From NCBI GenBank assembly GCA_015680685.1, contig MNCI01003573.1:865107-929106 (forward strand): a stretch of DNA of 64,000 bases, in the 5' to 3' direction. A model generated the notes under the pieces. The model ran no database searches and had not been told where the DNA came from. It saw only the letters and a program-made list of their open reading frames with translations. Below are positions 10,520 through 21,137 of this stretch, piece by piece. Origin of the DNA: Gnetum montanum. Lineage: Eukaryota > Streptophyta > Gnetopsida > Gnetales > Gnetaceae. The position numbers and the translations under genes were made by a program. How positions within the stretch are numbered: the stretch's first letter is position 1; every line of letters starts with the position of its first letter.

Positions 10520-10800
10520 TTAGTGCATGCTCTCACCCTTGGCCGAATTTGTTGTTTTTGATGAAACTGGGGCATCAATGTCACTGAACCACGCACTGAC
10601 GATTCCGCTGCTGACTCGGTACATGCTGAGGATGTCACAGGTGTGCACAACCATGGTAGTCTCATTGTTGTGGTAGCTGTGTCGCCATTCTGAAGATGGC
10701 ATGGTCATGGTGGAAGCTCTGCAACTTGGTGCATTCCAGAAGCTAATGGTTATTGCCCAGATGGTTGTTCCTTGCTATACAAAACACAAGGTTTGTGAGC
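10520..10800 (+). pseudogene. GC-richer coding-like fragment, unidentified
   Basis: Plus strand reads LAEFVVFDETGASMSLNHAL and then FQKLMVIAQMVVPCY in one frame with a stop between. Composition differs from the flanks and resembles the fragments at 8595-10300, so it may be part of the same captured or dead gene region. Family not recognised. Confidence 0.3.
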
Positions 10801-11132
10801 TGCTGAAGCTCTTCAATCATTATAGAACTAATTATGAATGTACACTACTAATGTGGCTTTGATTGCACTGATATTAACAAGAGCCTTATTATAATTCTAT
10901 ATACAAAATTTCAAAAAAAATTTCCATTTCTGATTTACTACGCTTCAGTAGGCGCTCCCAAATCCAATGCAAACTATTCATCTAATGAGGCATATTTATG
11001 GTTTTCAACAGGACATAACCTTTGAAATGAGGACGCAACTTTTCTAAACATATTACGCAACCTTTCTAAACATATTTCTATTTTGCAATGGACGTAACCT
11101 TTCATAACACAATGTAACCTTTCATAACACGT

Positions 11133-11266
11133 CAGTGTTAGTCAGCGTTATGGACAAAGTTGGTGTTACCAAAATATGATTGGTAATGGCCTATTGGGAA
11201 AATCAATGTTAATCAGCATTATAGACAAAGTTAGTGTTATCGAAATATGACTAGTAATGGCCTCTT
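11133..11266 (+). repeat. 68-bp imperfect tandem duplication
   Basis: Two adjacent copies share GTTATGGACAAAGTTGGTGT / ATTATAGACAAAGTTAGTGT and AATATGA-TGGTAATGGCCT. Differences are mainly C/T and G/A. Confidence 0.8.
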
Positions 11267-11840
11267 GGCCAAATTAATAATAAATCTACAATTATGTGAG
11301 CAACCACAAATGCTTGACAAGAAAATAGAAGGATGAATGGATGGTCACCTACTTCAGCATCGATTTCTCTTGTTTAATATATATATATATTATTAATCAC
11401 TAAGAAAGAAAATTTATAAGATATTTGTGCAAAGGGAACACTTGGCTATTATCCCTTTCATTTTTATCCTTAGTGGTTGCAATCGAATTTCAATTTTCCA
11501 TGATGTTGTAAACACTAAAGAAGACACTTGGCAACCATAGCTTGTTAATCTCTAAGGTGGTTGTAACTACATGACACTTGTCAACTATAGCATTTAATTC
11601 TATGGTGGTTATACTACCCCTCATAATGTTTGTAACTGATCTTAATTTTTCATGATGATTGTAACCACACAAAAGCCACTATAAAAAGGGCTTCAAGGGT
11701 AGATTTTAGAGAGGGGAATTTTTAGGGGATTTGGAAAAAGCAACTTTGAAGATTTCTTGTAAGATGGTTTTCTAAAGACATCAATTCAATTGCTTTGTTT
11801 TAATCCTATGAGTTCATTCCTTCCCATTTTATTTTAGTTA

Positions 11841-11845
11841 CTTAG
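11841..11845 (+). repeat. Target site duplication of element B, left copy (CTTAG)
   Basis: Identical to 41947-41951 immediately outside the opposite LTR end. Confidence 0.9.
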
Positions 11846-12732
11846 TTATGAACGACAAGTATACCCTACACCCAACTAGACAAATTACAAATGTTCATGT
11901 GCAATCTAGTTGAATTCCATAGATCTTAAGTTCCTAAGTACACTAGTTGTAGGAAGTGAAATCTAATCATGATGATCATTGTCTTCCCAACTAAACTTGT
12001 GAAGCTTAGTTGTATGGTTAAGTGTAATTAGGACACAAGATATTTATTATTTGATATTTTATTTGCCTACAGTTGATAACAAGTTGAAACTTAATTTATT
12101 AACTAATTTAACTAATCTGATTGCTAATTAATAACTAGCTATCCTAAGATAAGCATCTGGTTCCACCTTTCACACACATCCTAAATGCATACAACATTGC
12201 TAGGTTACCAAGCATTGTATGTTATGCTCAAAGTAGTCGTACTTAAGTGTTTAATCTATTTAGCTTAATTAGTTAATTAATTTAGGGTCTTACTTATCTT
12301 AATTAACATGTAATTAATGAAAATTGTAAATGAAAAAATAAATTATTAATCTATTCTAAGTGTTTCAGGGTTTGATCAAAAGGCTCATCTTTATTATCGT
12401 TCGTTCACACTAGTGTGCTCAAGTACATTAATGCTTGAATAAAGATCTATACACTTTCTGACTCCTATTGTGAGTACTCAGAAAAATATTCTAACTTTCA
12501 ATTAATAAGACTATAAGTACTCTACTATAATTATGACAAGACCCACTTAAACATAGTGGATGAGTGTGTATTTATAGACTTTATTGTGGAGTTATGTAGA
12601 TGAGGCCTCATAAACGTAGCAAATGCTACATCGACACAGCCCCATCGACAAGGCAACACCACATCAACGGGGTCATGTCAACAGGGACCTATTGACAGGG
12701 ACCTATCAACACAACACTTTGATGCTTTATTA
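11846..12732 (-). repeat. Element B 3' LTR
   Basis: 887 bases, aligned along its length with 41077-41946. Minus-strand TATA-like box at 12569-12577. Upstream of it (12600-12715) there is an array of GTTGATG / GTCGATGGGGC words in place of the GATATC array of elements A and C. Confidence 0.92.
12600..12715 (-). promoter_or_regulatory. U3 repeat array of element B (TGTCGATGGGGC-type)
   Basis: Minus strand carries about six degenerate units built on TGT[TC]GA[TC] followed by GGG or GGTCCC, between LTR start and TATA. The 5' LTR equivalent is at 41845-41935. It occupies the same position as the GATATC arrays but has another motif. Confidence 0.6.
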
Positions 12733-12960
12733 TTCCCCCATGACTACATAAAAACTCATCCTCAAGTTCCTTTACAAAATTGGAAAGCTATGAGATTATT
12801 GATTGATACTTGACACAACAAAACTAAGTGTCTAAGTGGATGGATTGACATCATTACAAAATTTGTGGTGTTCATGACACAAAACTGAACACCAAGACAT
12901 GACTACTTAAACTGGATAGCACATCCTCTAATAGCATGAAGATGGTTAAGAAGATCAAAT
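12733..12960 (-). other. Element B polypurine-like tract and terminal 3' UTR
   Basis: Minus strand AGTCATGGGGGAATAA precedes the LTR (12733-12747). 12749-12910 is homologous to element F 54843-55040 (shared words GATTATTGATTGA and GGTGTTCATGA) and to element C 31640-31810. Confidence 0.7.
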
Positions 12961-15752
12961 GGACCCAAGTGGTAGAGGTTCTTGAGGCTTTGAAGGACCT
13001 TCACTAGCTTCAGACACGCACAATGGTTGAGGAGGTTGTGGCTATCCTACTATGGCTGCTACCTTTAGTGGAAGGCAAAAGGTATCAGTAATTCCTTCAT
13101 CTTCTTCTCCTTGCTTTGGGGATCATTCATAGTCAACGTGGCATCACCAATGTGGATTGGAATGAGGATATCCAATAGACAAGGCATTACTAGGAATAAC
13201 TCCTTGACATTGATGAACTAGCTGGAAAATTGTTTGTATTTGACATCGAATGCCTTAACTATGTTTTGTAGTTTCTAATAGTCATTCATTGTTTTGGCCA
13301 GGCTCTCAATAGTAGATCTTTGATTAGTGTATTTACCCTTGAAAACCTTGAGTTCAGCATTTTCCACTATAAATGTTTCCATGGTGTACTTGTGGTGCTT
13401 GAACTTAGCCTTGTACAATAACTACAAACTGGCCATCTACTTTTCCAGTTCTAACCATGGTCGTCGGGCAGTCAACATAGCCAAGTTTTCATACCAGAGA
13501 TTGGCAAACTCTATATATTTAATCATCTCCTCTATCTACAACTCCTTCAAGAAAATTTCTACTTTATTATATTGATCAATCCCATTAATGATGGGCTACC
13601 ATAATTCACATTCTTGTTGGAGTTGCTAGAGGTTCTTATTCACTTTGCCTTTGCCACTTGAATGTGTTTTTCATTTATTTCTTTCTGTAAGCTAACTTGG
13701 TCTCTGCAGTGATCTTTGACTCTCTCAAATTTGAGAGCCTCTAATTTCTAGGTAGCTACTTCTATTATAGTCTTTTAGTGAAGGGCACAAACCTCCTCCA
13801 TGGAGAGGTTTCTATTCTTGAGTACTAATCTTCTTAACTCTGTGTTTTCTCTAGCTAGTTGGTCTTGCTATTGATGGATAAAATCAGTTAACTCTTGTTT
13901 GTCTGCATCAACGTTTTGCAAAAAATGATTTTCTATGGTCAGCTACATGTTCTCCTAGTAGTTTAAATCCAAGGCCTTCTGGATTTTATGTTGAATGACC
14001 TCTAGCAAGGATCAGTAGAACACCACCATCTCCATTGCATCCTCAACCCTTTTCAACTTGGTGTGAAGTTGTTCAAGAGCTTCATCTCTTATCAATGTTG
14101 AGTTGAGAGATGTGTGATCAACAATCTGGACTCTCAATTTAGCAACCTTCACAACTAAGCATTCATTTAGCTCCTTCGCTATTTCAAGTTTCCCTTCCAA
14201 AATAATATTCTTTCCCCTTGCCTCTAGTAGCTTTGACTAGATTGTAGTTATACTACCTAGAAGGCCAAAGACATCTAGAAGTAGTTACCTAGTTCCTACC
14301 AATTAGTTCAGTAGTTGTTCATGTTATGTTGTGTTTAATTTGCAACTTATGACCCCTATAGATTTTTTCCCATCTTTAAGTGTAGTGATGTCTAGCAAAG
14401 ATGTTGTAGGTGTATTGAGTGTTTCAGTGATTCTATTAACAACCATCTTAGCTATTGTTTCTTATCCTTGGTGTTGCATTACTAGTATTGTTTCCCCCTC
14501 CAAGTGCACTGAAAAGGTCATGACATTCCCAGAAATCTCTAAGGGTTGTTGCTATTTTGAGAGAGACACCATTACTTCTCTAGTGCTAGGATTCAACCTT
14601 TTAGACAATTGCATTTGTTGGGTAGAGAAAATGGATCCACCTCCCCCTATCAAGCCAAATGTTCAAGCCATCTCATTGAGGTGACTCATCGTGCGCTAAT
14701 ACATAGATGGGTCTCCACCACTCATGCATGCCTATTGCTCTTGCTCACTTAAGATTCATTCTCAATACTCATGCAACTATTGGGATGTTGCAACAATGTT
14801 CAACACTATTTTTTGAGTGGTAGGTGGAGGTGGTGGTTGCTGCTCCTCTTCTTGGATTATTGTTGCAAGATTTTTGTCCTTCATCTTCTCAACCGAATTA
14901 GTGGTCAAAGCACATCAAATAACATCATTAGTGTAGTAGACTATTCTTTTCCTTCAACATAGTCTTTTTATGAGGAATGATAAGGGGAGTACCTTCCTTC
15001 CATGTTCATTCTCCTTGAACCACTTCTCTATCGCTAGATAGATTAGCTATGGAAGGTTGATGGGGAATCTTCCACTTAGAGTAGCACATGCATAGGTAGA
15101 AAAGGTAGTGATCTTGCTAGGCCTCACTGTGGAATTTAGGTGAAAGGCCAAAATCTTGTAATGAATTCATTATACCAATCTAAGCACATATTACCCCTTG
15201 CAATCAACACCATAACATCATTAAACCTATTCCTTTTTTATTTTAGGGTCTACCTACATCAGAATCTTTGTGAGATTCACCCTAGTTTTAGGTAACCCAA
15301 GTGCCTCTACAATAGCTTGCACTAAGTAGGACATTGAAATATCCTTGATCTCGACCATTGAACTAGCTTACCTATTGTTTCAAAATAGGAATGTCTCTCC
15401 CTTATACCACTCCCTACTAGAAGTTATAATTGGCCACATAGAAGAGGTCTTTACTTGATCCTGTACCTATTTAAGTGCTTGCTTCAAGAAAGAGCTAAAT
15501 TTCAACTCTTGAAGCATAATTTTCTAGAGCTCCCTTAATTTGAGTTGATTTAGGTAAGCTTCCATCAAGGTAACCTTAAGGTTTACGTGTTGAGTTGGTG
15601 CCTCATGTCAATGGGAATGCTTTGTTGCTACCACCTATTTTGGAATCTAACAAATAGGCTTCACTTTAGCCTCCTCCCTAAGAGGTCCTGTGGCATGGAT
15701 TGTGATTGATTTTTCCTAGGCCAATTCTTGGCCCCTTCTCATTCTTGGCCAT
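12960..15752 (-). pseudogene. Element B accessory ORF in env position: Athila-ORF/plant-transposon-like domain plus coiled coil
   Basis: Minus strand, with a possible ATG at 15752 (MAKNEKGPRIGLGK). The N-terminal part (15600-14960; LVQAIVEALGLPKTRVNL; EKWFKENEHGRKVLPLSFLI) resembles the globular domain called putative plant transposon protein or ATHILA ORF1 in plant retroelements; the match is by eye. A Glu/Pro-rich linker (EEEQQPPPPP, about 14840) follows, then a heptad-rich region (14210-13590; KLEIAKELNE, LARENTELRRLVLKNR) containing SMEEVCALH at 13753-13810, and LWYENLAMLTARRPW at 13462-13509. Element C has SMEEVRAIH and LWYDNLAMLIAR in the same order. Location between integrase and 3' LTR is where Athila relatives carry env-like ORFs. 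No clear signal peptide or membrane span. Broken by stops and frameshifts. Function unknown. Confidence 0.6.
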
Positions 15753-15770
15753 TTTCCCTTAGTTGAGATA

Positions 15771-15775
15771 GTCCT
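15771..15775 (+). repeat. Target site duplication of element C, left copy (gtcct)
   Basis: Matches atcct at 32658-32662 with one G/A difference. C inserted about 20 bases upstream of the likely start of B's accessory ORF. Confidence 0.75.
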
Positions 15776-15798
15776 TGATGAACCATGATTTTTCAAGC

Positions 15799-15890
15799 TT
15801 CGATATCAGACCCTTGATATCAAACCCTCGATATCAGGTTTGCGATATCATGACCTCACTAGTGATATCAGATACATGAGATCATGGTTT
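15799..15890 (+). promoter_or_regulatory. GATATC array in U3 of element C 5' LTR
   Basis: Five exact GATATC words spaced about 14-25 bases, ahead of the TATA box at 15901. The 3' LTR array (31850-31921) is one unit shorter and has several GATATT or AATATC variants. Confidence 0.65.
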
Positions 15891-15900
15891 CTGTGTGAGC

Positions 15901-15909
15901 CTATAAATA
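15901..15909 (+). promoter_or_regulatory. TATA box of element C 5' LTR
   Basis: CTATAAATA followed by ACACAATTGGGCACAC. The same box is in the 3' LTR at 31934-31942, and in B, A and F LTRs at equal positions on the minus strand. Confidence 0.7.
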
Positions 15910-16628
15910 CACAATTGGGCACACAGGAGAGTGATAGGAAAAGTTAGTGTTAGAGTAAGATCTTTTTGTTAGTTTTCATTTCCTCTCAACCCTTTCCCTA
16001 GTGCATGCCCACAGTGTGATGATTGTAATTGTACAGAACCTTTAATTGAGTGTGACATACTTGGATACGCACATAACTAGCAATAGAGATCGAGACTTTT
16101 TCAGCATTATAGCATTCACTTAGTTTTAACTATTATTTATTACTTTCTTACTTAATATCTCTTTACCTTCCTCTCCTATCCTTATTATTAAACATATAAT
16201 GAGTATGACTTAATCATGAGTATTTAAGTGTGACTACTTGGTATCCCAGTAGCGTACCTAGGACATGCGCTTGGTAATCCCAATAGTAGTAGTACATGAG
16301 ATCCAAGATGTGTATGGATGATTAAGGACAAATGTTCATCACACTTAGGCTAGCACAGATTCTCTTCTCTCACTTCATATTATCTTAAACAAAGTTATTT
16401 TCCATTGCCTCTAGGAGTAGCAGTAGTTTAGGACCACATCATACACCTCACTCTAAACTAAACCATATGTGACAAAGCAAATAGTAGTTCAGGTGGGAAG
16501 ACAGCAAACTATGATCAATGTGCAACTATCTAGATACCACAGCTAATTCATCTATATAATTCAACCGAATCATGCATGAAGACTTGTATTCGTATGGTTA
16601 AGTGTAGGGGTACCTCGTCACTCATCAT

Positions 16629-16646
16629 TGGCGCCATTGCTGGGGA
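16629..16646 (+). other. Element C primer-binding site
   Basis: TGGCGCCATTGCTGGGGA, two C/T-type changes from the plant gypsy PBS TGGCGCCGTTGCCGGGGA, one base after the LTR end. Confidence 0.9.
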
Positions 16647-16760
16647 TGGTGCTAGTTATTTAGATTAGTTATATCATACAAGATCATTGTAACGAAGCCT
16701 TGACGATATACCTGTTAGAAAAGAAATTAATTTCAATTAAGTCATACACAATTCACAATA

Positions 16761-18560
16761 ATGTCTCTCTCACAAGACTATGACAACGCAAAAAATAGTA
16801 AGGAAATTCATTGGAGAGCCAACAAATTATATGATAATGAAGATGAAGTTTGGAGTACTCAATCTGAGGTAGGGATCTCCTATGTACATCAACAAATACA
16901 ACATCATCCCAACTTACAAACTCATAATCTACCTAGTGACGATGAACCCCTACTAGCCACTAGGAGCCTAATGCATATACAAGAGGCTATTTGAATATCC
17001 TGCAAGCATCGTAAGGAAAGTAATCTGCCCAAGCTTAATTTAAACAACTTTCCCAAATTTTTATGAGGCTATGATTTAGATCTGCAACATTATTTACAAG
17101 CCTTCCATGATGCCTATGTATGGAAAAACATTCATAATGGATGGCAAAAACTTAAGCTCTTTCCTTTGACACTCATTGGCCAAGAAAAAGTATAGTATAG
17201 GTCCTTAAAACCAAAATCAATTTGTAGATGGACAACAATGGTAGAACTCTTTACTAAATGATATCAAACTTATGCAAGAGTGTCAACCTTAAGGAGACAA
17301 ATCCAAGAGTGGAAACAAGAGCAACATGAACCCTTGGACATGGCCTTAGAAAGATATTATGCATTGTTAAACAACTACCCAGGCCATGAATTCTTTAAGG
17401 AAAGGCTAATATACCACATCATAGATGGGCTCTGTAATGAAAGAAGGGAGACCCTAGGGATGTATGCCCAAGGTCAACTATACAAGCTACGAACCCACCA
17501 ATTACAAGAGCTTATTAAGCAGGTAGCAAAAGAAGAAGGAGAAATGGCTAAATGGGAGAATGTTGAAAGCTCTCAATAGGACCAAAATCTTGAATTAGTA
17601 AAGGTCCATGATCATGAATAGGAGAAATCAACTCACCTCAAGGTGGTGGAATCATCTTTTCCAATGCTATAATCACTAGATGAAATTGAGGAAAAGATCA
17701 ATAAGATGATAGAATGGATGCATGAAAAATGTGGAGAATATACCAACACTATTAGAGGTAGAACCATGAAAAATCAAGAAGCAAGACAAAACACCCTTAG
17801 ACAATCAAAAAGAAGGGTTGAAGAGAATAAGAACTCAACTACTAATCATACATATCAATGTAACATTTTCCTGTACAATCACCCCAAGGGTGAATGCCCA
17901 ATCATGTCACATTTACATGTGCATTGGGGAAGAATGCTACATCTAGAGTTTGTACAAAAATATTGTGTTCAATCACAATGGCAAAAATCCCAATCATGGG
18001 GGAGGCCACCCTCAAACTAGTCACACCCTTCATATCATCCAATCTTAAGCACTTATTAGGTTCAACATCTTGTTTCCCCAACTAGGTCAACATCTTCTAT
18101 CTCACTACATTTTTATTGTTCTCCTAAGTACTATCAACCTACATCCTTTCCAACAAAATCACCACCTCATGTGCCTTACACTTCTCCTCATCCTCAATAT
18201 TCTCATCCTTCACCTCCTTCTACATTGCCACCAATTGTTCTAGAAGGTTTTGCACCACAACACCAATCCACAAACATCACTTGTGCTGCTATTGTCAATA
18301 GCGGTGGAGGTCCCCCACAACACCGAAAGCATCCTTTCTTTAGAGATGACCATAGGAAGGGACTGCATAGTTCTGAGACCACTGCATCCTCCCACCCAAC
18401 ATAGGTTCAATACTGTGGTGCATCCTTCTCCTCGAATCCAACACCTCGCGTTACCTTATCAAGGCCACCAACCAAAACTCCAACAACTATAGGGACCAAT
18501 GAATATAGCCACATAGGGAGACATATCGATCTTTGCATACCATCTTACAGTCAAGGGTGT
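16761..18560 (+). pseudogene. Element C Gag
   Basis: Starts MSLSQDYDNAKNSKEI at 16761; the about 250-residue N-terminal region present in A, B and F is absent here. DEPLLATRSLMHIQEAI is followed by a TGA, then the retrotrans_gag core in several pieces (17040-17580: LKLFPLTLIG, YRSLKPKSICRW, RRQIQEWKQEQHEPLDMALE, IDGLCNERRETLGMYAQGQL). A basic segment (17706-17880) leads to the zinc-knuckle-like CNIFLYNHPKGECPIMSHL (17858-17914), with the second Cys replaced by Phe. A Pro/His/Ser-rich tail reaches about 18490. At least four in-frame stops, mostly TAG and TGA at Gln or Arg positions. Not functional now. Confidence 0.82.
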
Positions 18561-20130
18561 CATAGTGGGTCAACTCTATATCAACTAACCACATCTTCTA
18601 ACTTTCCCCACTATGTCAACTTTAATATAGTGTGTGCACCCCAATTTGGGTACATTCCAACCACCACATCAAAAGACATCCGATGGTTTGGATATGACCA
18701 AGTCCCAATATTTCTGAAATGCATGGATCCAACCCTTCCATTTATTAATTCTTGCTATGATCAAAAGTTTATTTATGGAGGATATCCCCCATTCTAACAA
18801 ATAGAATTAATAAATGTTTTTCATTTTCTTCAATTTTACAATTTTTTGTTTTCTAGTTTTTCATCTTTTAATTTATTATTTTATCTTTTTATGAGTAATA
18901 TCATCTATGAATAAAGCACTCATGTGACTTGTTGGTTGAGGTGTTGTTCTTTGCTATCAAGTCTTGAGTGAATAATTGTTTGGATAGCGAGCCCATCACA
19001 TCTACCCAACCATTCTATTAATAAGAGGTTATACTCTGGGTACAATGATATTCTTGACATCATTAAAACTTAAAGTAATTTTATGATCATTATACCCAAA
19101 GCAAAGAAGGATGGACCAAGAGGGAACAGCCAGGGTGTGACATCAAGGGGACTTGTGGATTCTCTTTGGTGACATTTGTAGGAATTACCATGTAGCCTGG
19201 GTGTACTAAGATCCTTGTAGATCTAATGAAAATGGGAGTAAGAGTAATAAAGGCACTCACTCAAGAAAACCAATGCTATCCACTGGAAAGAGATGCACCT
19301 ATGCTTGAAGGTAGGTGACTTCTCTAGATTAAGCATCAAAAAGAAAGAAACAGAGAGAAGAAAAAAAGAAGAAGATCAAGACAAAAAATGCCACAAAGCA
19401 ATTCTGAATCACTCCTCCCTTGAATGAAATGCCAAGTGATTGAATGCCTTGTTTTCATGGTACTCTTATGGTTGTCCATCATGGGATGAAACAATGCAAT
19501 GTCACTAATCAAAAGACTAGACTTGGTCTTGAGTTTGGAGCAATGGAATAATGACACATTAATCATGCCCTACGCTTAGGATTCATTGTGCCCTAGGTCA
19601 GCTAGCTCATGTCCCAATCTCTACAATCCCTTCTATAATTCACTTCATCTTGCTATTCATGTATTTGTGATTCGTGTCTTGTGTAGCATTGAATTCATAC
19701 CTAATCATAGTGGTATCTACATGTGTGTGTTTTGTGGAACTGGTGTGGATTACATTTAACCCTTCTAGTGCCTATAGACATTTTAAGGTGTGGCTACATA
19801 AGGGCATCATAGGTAGGAACCTATTTTGGGGAGGACCCACTTGCATGACTTTTTTAATTTGTACTTGTTGCACACCACCACATCATTTTATACCCTTTGA
19901 GTACTTCATTGCCAAATATATTCTTTCCTTTATCATCCTTCTAAGTCCAAACATTCCTATACACCATCTCATGTCCCTTTTCCTCATTCTATTCATGAAT
20001 TTCATTGTCAAATTCCATCCCATTATACCTTTTGTGCCTTTTGGTCTATTCAATGTTACCCTGCACCTTGCCAATTAACCTCAAATCCTTGGAAATTTAG
20101 AAATTCATTAATTTTACTAAGTACCCTATT
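18560..20130 (+). other. Element C internal spacer without recognised gene
   Basis: AT-rich, no family signature and no protease or RT motif in any frame I read. A 134-codon frame at 19674-20078 is hydrophobic and unlike any known protein; rejected as a gene. A purine-rich tract lies at 19338-19385. Confidence 0.5.
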
Positions 20131-20137
20131 TTCAATG

Positions 20138-20215
20138 GGCCACGATATCAGGTACCCAATATCAGGTCTACACTATTGGATACGTGATATCGTGTCCATA
20201 AGAAACTATATATAT
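20138..20215 (+). promoter_or_regulatory. Internal GATATC array with TATA-like box in element C
   Basis: CACGATATCAGGTACC, AATATCAGG and ACGTGATATCGTGTCC lie within 60 bases, followed at about 20205 by CTATATATATGGG. This is the same layout as the LTR U3, but the flanks do not match LTR sequence. It sits about 520 bases before the accessory ORF (20727). Either an internal promoter or a fragment of another LTR. Confidence 0.45.
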
Positions 20216-20726
20216 GGGCTCCCCATGCATGTCAACATCATTTTACAATATTCACATGGGGGAAGTTGTTCAAATTTTTCTCCACAAACTTGCTAACTTG
20301 CGCGCCTCTCATTCCAACATCCATAACTTGTTTGTTAACACTCCAATTCCCATTCCAATTGAACCTGTCTGAACCCAGAGTGTTCAACTTAGTTGTGGGG
20401 GAAGGGTACACTCTAAGTCATGCATAATTTTTCCAAAATTGATTGTCACCTGAAGGATATCATAAATGGTAAAGGGCCATAAAAACTATTAAACATATTG
20501 CCAAATCAACTTTATCTCTTCACTCATACTAGGGGAATTAATTTTTGGAACCACCTAATCAAATCAGGCCTAATATCAAAACTTTTAGGGGACATTTTCA
20601 TAAAATTTCCTAACTCTGGATTACACAAAACAAGAAACGTATTCATTAAAGGTAATAAGTAAGGTATAAATCAAACTTTGTAAGCAACCTTACTAATGGA
20701 TGATCCCATGTGATTGTAGATGACCC

Positions 20727-21137
20727 CTAAATGTGGACAGTAAGGAGAACCCTCTCAAGGTGCATCCAAATGACCAAGTAGAGGTAGAGGCTAGGTGTCT
20801 CCTGAGGAACGTGCAAAATAGGAGGCACAATCATTCAACATCTATCAAGAGCCTCCTATTACTATGCAATCAGGATAGGCTCAAAGAGGAGCTGCTAAAG
20901 CACTTGAACAAGGAGTGAGGCCCAACACAGGCTAGAGAGATCAACTACCACCACCGTTGTAGGATTATTGACCATTGATGAGCCATGTTAGGGCCATCGT
21001 TGAGATGGTCAGCTGGGGAAGTCATGATGATGCCAATCTCTTCCAGGTCATCGACAATGCCGTATGACCCACAGTTTCCATATATCACACATGGGGTGAA
21101 GTGTCCATCTAAATAGGAGGAGGGGAGATACACTAGT
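20727..21137 (+). pseudogene. Element C accessory ORF, 5' part (cut by element D)
   Basis: Opens with MDSKENPLKVHPNDQVEVEA (20733 on), contains a basic/Leu-rich helix-like stretch (DRLKEELLKHLNKE) and then several stops. It is followed at 21138 by element D, after which the reading continues at 30118. N-terminal equivalence to element B's ORF is not clear. Unknown function. Confidence 0.4.
21133..21137 (+). repeat. Target site duplication of element D, left copy (CTAGT)
   Basis: Identical to 30113-30117. Confidence 0.93.

Larger units (their letters stand above)
10801..11845 (+). other. Old LTR-like or promoter-like DNA at the element B insertion site
   Basis: Contains a 68-bp imperfect tandem duplication (11133-11266), an AT microsatellite (11376-11388) and a good TATA box, CTATAAAAAGGGCTTC, at 11679. 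The sequence after the TATA (GAGAGGGGAATTTTTAGGGG) resembles an LTR R region. Element B inserted at 11845; the original continuation is at 41952. Confidence 0.45.
15776..16627 (+). repeat. Element C 5' LTR
   Basis: 852 bases, TGATGAACCATG start and CTCATCA end. TATA box CTATAAATA at 15901-15909. Contains GATATC array at 15799-15886. Near its end is GTGTAGGGGTACCTCGTCAC, nearly identical to the same position in elements A and F. Confidence 0.95.

Noticed and set aside
11679-11845. Host gene promoter with TATA box
   Set aside because: No coding sequence follows, and surrounding repeats look like an old LTR; kept only as LTR-like DNA.
19674-20078. 134-codon hydrophobic frame in element C
   Set aside because: Low-complexity composition typical of translated AT-rich DNA; no relative, no conserved counterpart in A, B or F.
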